From contig NZ_FNTZ01000001.1 of NCBI RefSeq assembly GCF_900105555.1, positions 310,001 to 374,000 on the forward strand: a DNA stretch of 64,000 nucleotides, given 5' to 3'. Below the pieces are notes generated by a model that was given only the letters and a program-made list of their open reading frames with translations, did no database searches and was not told the origin of the DNA. The stretch comes from Pseudomonas coleopterorum. Its GTDB lineage: Bacteria > Pseudomonadota > Gammaproteobacteria > Pseudomonadales > Pseudomonadaceae. Below are positions 59,578 through 64,000 of this stretch, in pieces; position 1 is the first letter of the stretch, and each line of letters opens with the position of its first letter. The translations under genes and the position numbers were made by a program.

Positions 59578-59612
59578 GGGTTGCGCAAGCCGTTCAGCAG
59601 CGCCGCGTCAGG

Positions 59613-61070
59613 TCATGGTTTCGCTGGCGGCTTGAGCAGCGCTTCGGCGGCCTTGGCCAGGTCCGGTGGCAGGAAATCCTTGTCCGGGTTGTAGTCGGCC
59701 TTGAGGAAGCGCGTCAGGTCCTGCAGGTCCCCCGGGCTCAGGATACCTGCCGCCTGCTTGAGGCGCAGGTTGTCCAGAATGTAGTCGTAGCGGGTGTTGT
59801 TGTAGTCGCGCACCGAGCTGTACAACTGGCGCTGCGCGTCGAGCACGTCGACGATGTTGCGTGTCCCCACCTGATAGCCGATCTCGGTGGCCAGCACCGA
59901 GCTCTGGTTGGAAATGATCGACTGCTTGCGCGCCTGCACCTGCTCGACATCGGTATTGACCGCGCGGTGCAGGTTGCGCGTGTTCTCCACCACCTGCCGA
60001 CGCAGGCTTTCGCGCTGCTGCTCGCTTTGCGTGAGCCGTGCGTAGGCTTCACGCACCTGCGAGCTGGTCAGCCCGCCGCTGTAGATCGGAATGTTCAACT
60101 GCACGCCGATGCTGCGCTGCGACACATCGCTGCCATAGCTGACGCCCGGCAGAGTCGATGGGTTGCTGAAACCCAGATTGTCGTTGTCGCCCTTCTGGTA
60201 TTGCGCGACCGCATCCACCGTCGGCGCATGCCCGGCCTTGCGCTGGCGCAAGGTCTGCTCGGCGGCTTCCACGGCGTAGTTGCTGGCCAGCAGATCGAGG
60301 TTCTGCCGCGAAGCGGTATCGACCCAGGTACTGGCGTCATTGGGTATCGGCGCCAGCACGGGCAGAGTGTGAACGATGCCCTGGATCGAATTGTATTCGC
60401 GGTTGGTCAGCGTGATCAGCGCCTGGAAGGCGTCGTCCACCTGACGCTGGGCGATGATCCGGTTGGCCCGGGCAGTGTCGTAGCTGGCCTGGGACTGCAG
60501 GGTGTCGGTCTTGTCGGAAAGACCGACGTTGAAGCGCTCCTGGGACTGATCGAGCTGGCGCCGGAATGCATTCTCCTCGGCGCGCGCGGTGGCCAGGTTG
60601 TCCTGGGCGCGCAGTACAGAGAAGTAGGCCTGGGCACTTTGCAGAATCAGGTTCTGCTCGGTGGCCGACAACTGCACTGCAGCCTGCTCGTCGACCGCCT
60701 TGGCCGCCTTGAGCTGGAACCAGCGGTCGGCACGGAACAGCGGCTGGCTCAATTGCGCACGGTAGGAATTGCCGCTGCGGTTGTACACCGCCGAGGGCTG
60801 GTCCAGCGCCGTGCGGGTGTCGTTGATGTCGTAACCGGCCGACAGGTTGGGCAGCAAACCGGCGCGCGCCTGCGGCACGATTTCGCTTTGCGCGGCATAG
60901 TCGGCCCGCGAGGCGGCCAGGTCAGCGTTGTTCAATACCGCTTCCTGATAGACGCTGACCAGATCGGTCATGCTCGCCAACGGTGCCTGCTGCGCCAGGG
61001 CCAGGCCTGGGATGGCACCGGACACGGCCAGGGCGAGGGCCGTTGCCGAGGGAAATCTACTGCGCAGCAT
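59613..61070 (-). CDS. TolC-family outer-membrane efflux protein
   Basis: A 485-residue outer-membrane channel protein. The signal peptide MLRSRFPSATALALAVSGAIPGLALAQQ is followed by two OEP repeats (about residues 35-240 and 250-450) with long helical coiled-coil stretches and periodic Gln/Asn. LNIPIYSGGLTSSQVREAYARL and ATEIGYQVGTRNIVDVLDAQRQLY are the canonical second-repeat motifs. It has no associated inner-membrane transporter here, so it probably serves several efflux and secretion systems like TolC. From memory, it is divergent from thiC in other pseudomonads too. Confidence 0.9.
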   Translation of the reverse strand: MLRSRFPSATALALAVSGAIPGLALAQQAPLASMTDLVSVYQEAVLNNADLAASRADYAAQSEIVPQARAGLLPNLSAGYDINDTRTALDQPSAVYNRSGNSYRAQLSQPLFRADRWFQLKAAKAVDEQAAVQLSATEQNLILQSAQAYFSVLRAQDNLATARAEENAFRRQLDQSQERFNVGLSDKTDTLQSQASYDTARANRIIAQRQVDDAFQALITLTNREYNSIQGIVHTLPVLAPIPNDASTWVDTASRQNLDLLASNYAVEAAEQTLRQRKAGHAPTVDAVAQYQKGDNDNLGFSNPSTLPGVSYGSDVSQRSIGVQLNIPIYSGGLTSSQVREAYARLTQSEQQRESLRRQVVENTRNLHRAVNTDVEQVQARKQSIISNQSSVLATEIGYQVGTRNIVDVLDAQRQLYSSVRDYNNTRYDYILDNLRLKQAAGILSPGDLQDLTRFLKADYNPDKDFLPPDLAKAAEALLKPPAKP

Positions 61071-61092
61071 GGGGGCAATCCTTGGTCTGTAA

Positions 61093-63402
<2,310 letters not shown>

Positions 63403-63425
63403 TCAGGACCTTCAGTGGTGCGGCG

Positions 63426-63482
63426 TTCGCGGCCGATGACCGCTCCTGCGATTTCTCCGTGGGAGCGGTCATCGGCCGCGAA
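63426..63482 (+). terminator. Large hairpin in the thiC-cytX spacer
   Basis: A 21-base perfect inverted repeat (63426-63446 with 63462-63482; arms begin TTCGCGGCCGATG and end CATCGGCCGCGAA) encloses a 15-base loop. It has no T tail and looks like a REP-derived element, possibly limiting transcription from thiC into cytX. Confidence 0.7.
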
Positions 63483-63557
63483 ACCCGCACCGCGTCTGAC
63501 CTGACACCCCACCAATGCTCCGACAACCCCTGACTCCTTCCCTTTCGAGCCCATCCA

Positions 63558-64000
63558 TTGAAAACCTCCTACTCCCCCGATATCGCGGTCTCCACCGCCC
63601 AGCGCGTGCTGGGCGGACGTGATCTGTTCTCCCTGTGGTTTTCCCTGGGCGTCGGCCTCATGGTGCTGCAGACCGGCGCCTTGCTGGCGCCCGGCCTGGG
63701 CCTTGCCGGTGCGCTGGGCGCCATTTTTCTCGGGACCCTGGTGGGTGTGCTGCTGCTCGCCGGCGTCGGCGTGATCGGCAGCGACACCGGGTTGTCGGCC
63801 ATGGCCGCCCTGCGCCTGACCCTGGGCCATGGTGCCGGCAGCGTGCCGGCGCTGCTCAACCTGCTGCAACTGATCGGCTGGGGCTCGTTCGAAATCATCG
63901 TCATGCGCGATGCGGCCAGCCTGCTGGGCACCCGGGCCTTCGGCGAAGGCAGCCTGGGCAGCAATCCGTGGTTGTGGACGCTGCTGTTCGGCGCGTTGGT
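63558..64000 (+). CDS. cytX: Putative hydroxymethylpyrimidine transporter CytX, 3'-truncated by the window edge
   Basis: First 147 residues of a nucleobase-cation-symport-1 (purine-cytosine permease type) transporter. A TTG start at 63558 gives MKTSYSPDIAVSTAQRVLGG, then RDLFSLWFSLGVGLMVLQTGALLAPGL and further hydrophobic helices, including the family segment ALLNLLQLIGWGSFEIIVMRDAA. No better start is available in this frame. CytX genes lie next to thiamine genes and are inferred to import the pyrimidine precursor. Confidence 0.85.
   Translation, partial: MKTSYSPDIAVSTAQRVLGGRDLFSLWFSLGVGLMVLQTGALLAPGLGLAGALGAIFLGTLVGVLLLAGVGVIGSDTGLSAMAALRLTLGHGAGSVPALLNLLQLIGWGSFEIIVMRDAASLLGTRAFGEGSLGSNPWLWTLLFGAL

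Overview
The window is GC-rich, densely coding gammaproteobacterial chromosome. Gene content points to Pseudomonas, most likely the P. putida group: pilMNOPQ-aroKB-gltBD, the glyA-soxBDAG-purU-fdhA sarcosine cluster, bioBFHCD, an RsmY-type sRNA with a GacA box, and thiC behind a TPP riboswitch next to cytX. Two families of REP-type palindromes recur between genes, as is usual in Pseudomonas. No rRNA or tRNA gene, CRISPR array, prophage or complete insertion sequence was seen.

Layout. 1-2012: 3'-truncated ponA (PBP1a), divergent from the type IV pilus assembly operon pilMNOPQ (2193-7169), which runs into aroK, aroB, a DamX-like SPOR protein and the glutamate synthase genes gltB/gltD (to 16883). 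A REP cluster separates these from ltaE, a 127-bp tandem repeat array and a TraX-family membrane protein. 19589-28447 is a one-carbon block: glyA, the four sarcosine oxidase subunits, purU and fdhA, which together turn sarcosine into glycine/serine and dispose of the C1 unit as formate. 28691-34855 is a mixed stretch (DUF2780-like protein, acyltransferase, retropepsin-like protease, GST, decayed ABC ATPase, PepSY protein, exonuclease). 34852-41557 carries a cNMP/CBS/DUF294 regulator, a lone receiver protein, rarD, srkA and phoX.

41643-48400 is the most distinctive accessory block. A LacI-family regulator diverges from a co-directional set encoding a TonB-dependent receptor, a flavin-dependent monooxygenase, an aldo/keto reductase and an SsuA-like sulfonate-binding protein, with dyad operators between. 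I read it as a LacI-controlled uptake and desulfonation module of unknown substrate. A Phd/VapC-type toxin-antitoxin pair sits between it and the biotin operon bioBFHCD (53739 down to 49179). A candidate BirA operator lies at the very start of the divergent comF. After comF come a ModE-like regulator and two paralogous acyl-CoA dehydrogenases behind a PsrA-like box.

59203-59405 holds a GacA upstream activating sequence and an RsmY-like sRNA ending in a strong terminator. A REP pair, a TolC-family outer-membrane protein, the TPP riboswitch with thiC, and the start of cytX close the window. From recollection of Pseudomonas gene order, the gltD/ltaE and rsmY/tolC junctions look like synteny breakpoints, and both carry REPs. 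Start codons were re-chosen where the longest open frame was clearly too long (for example aroB, glyA, thiC, the LacI gene, srkA).
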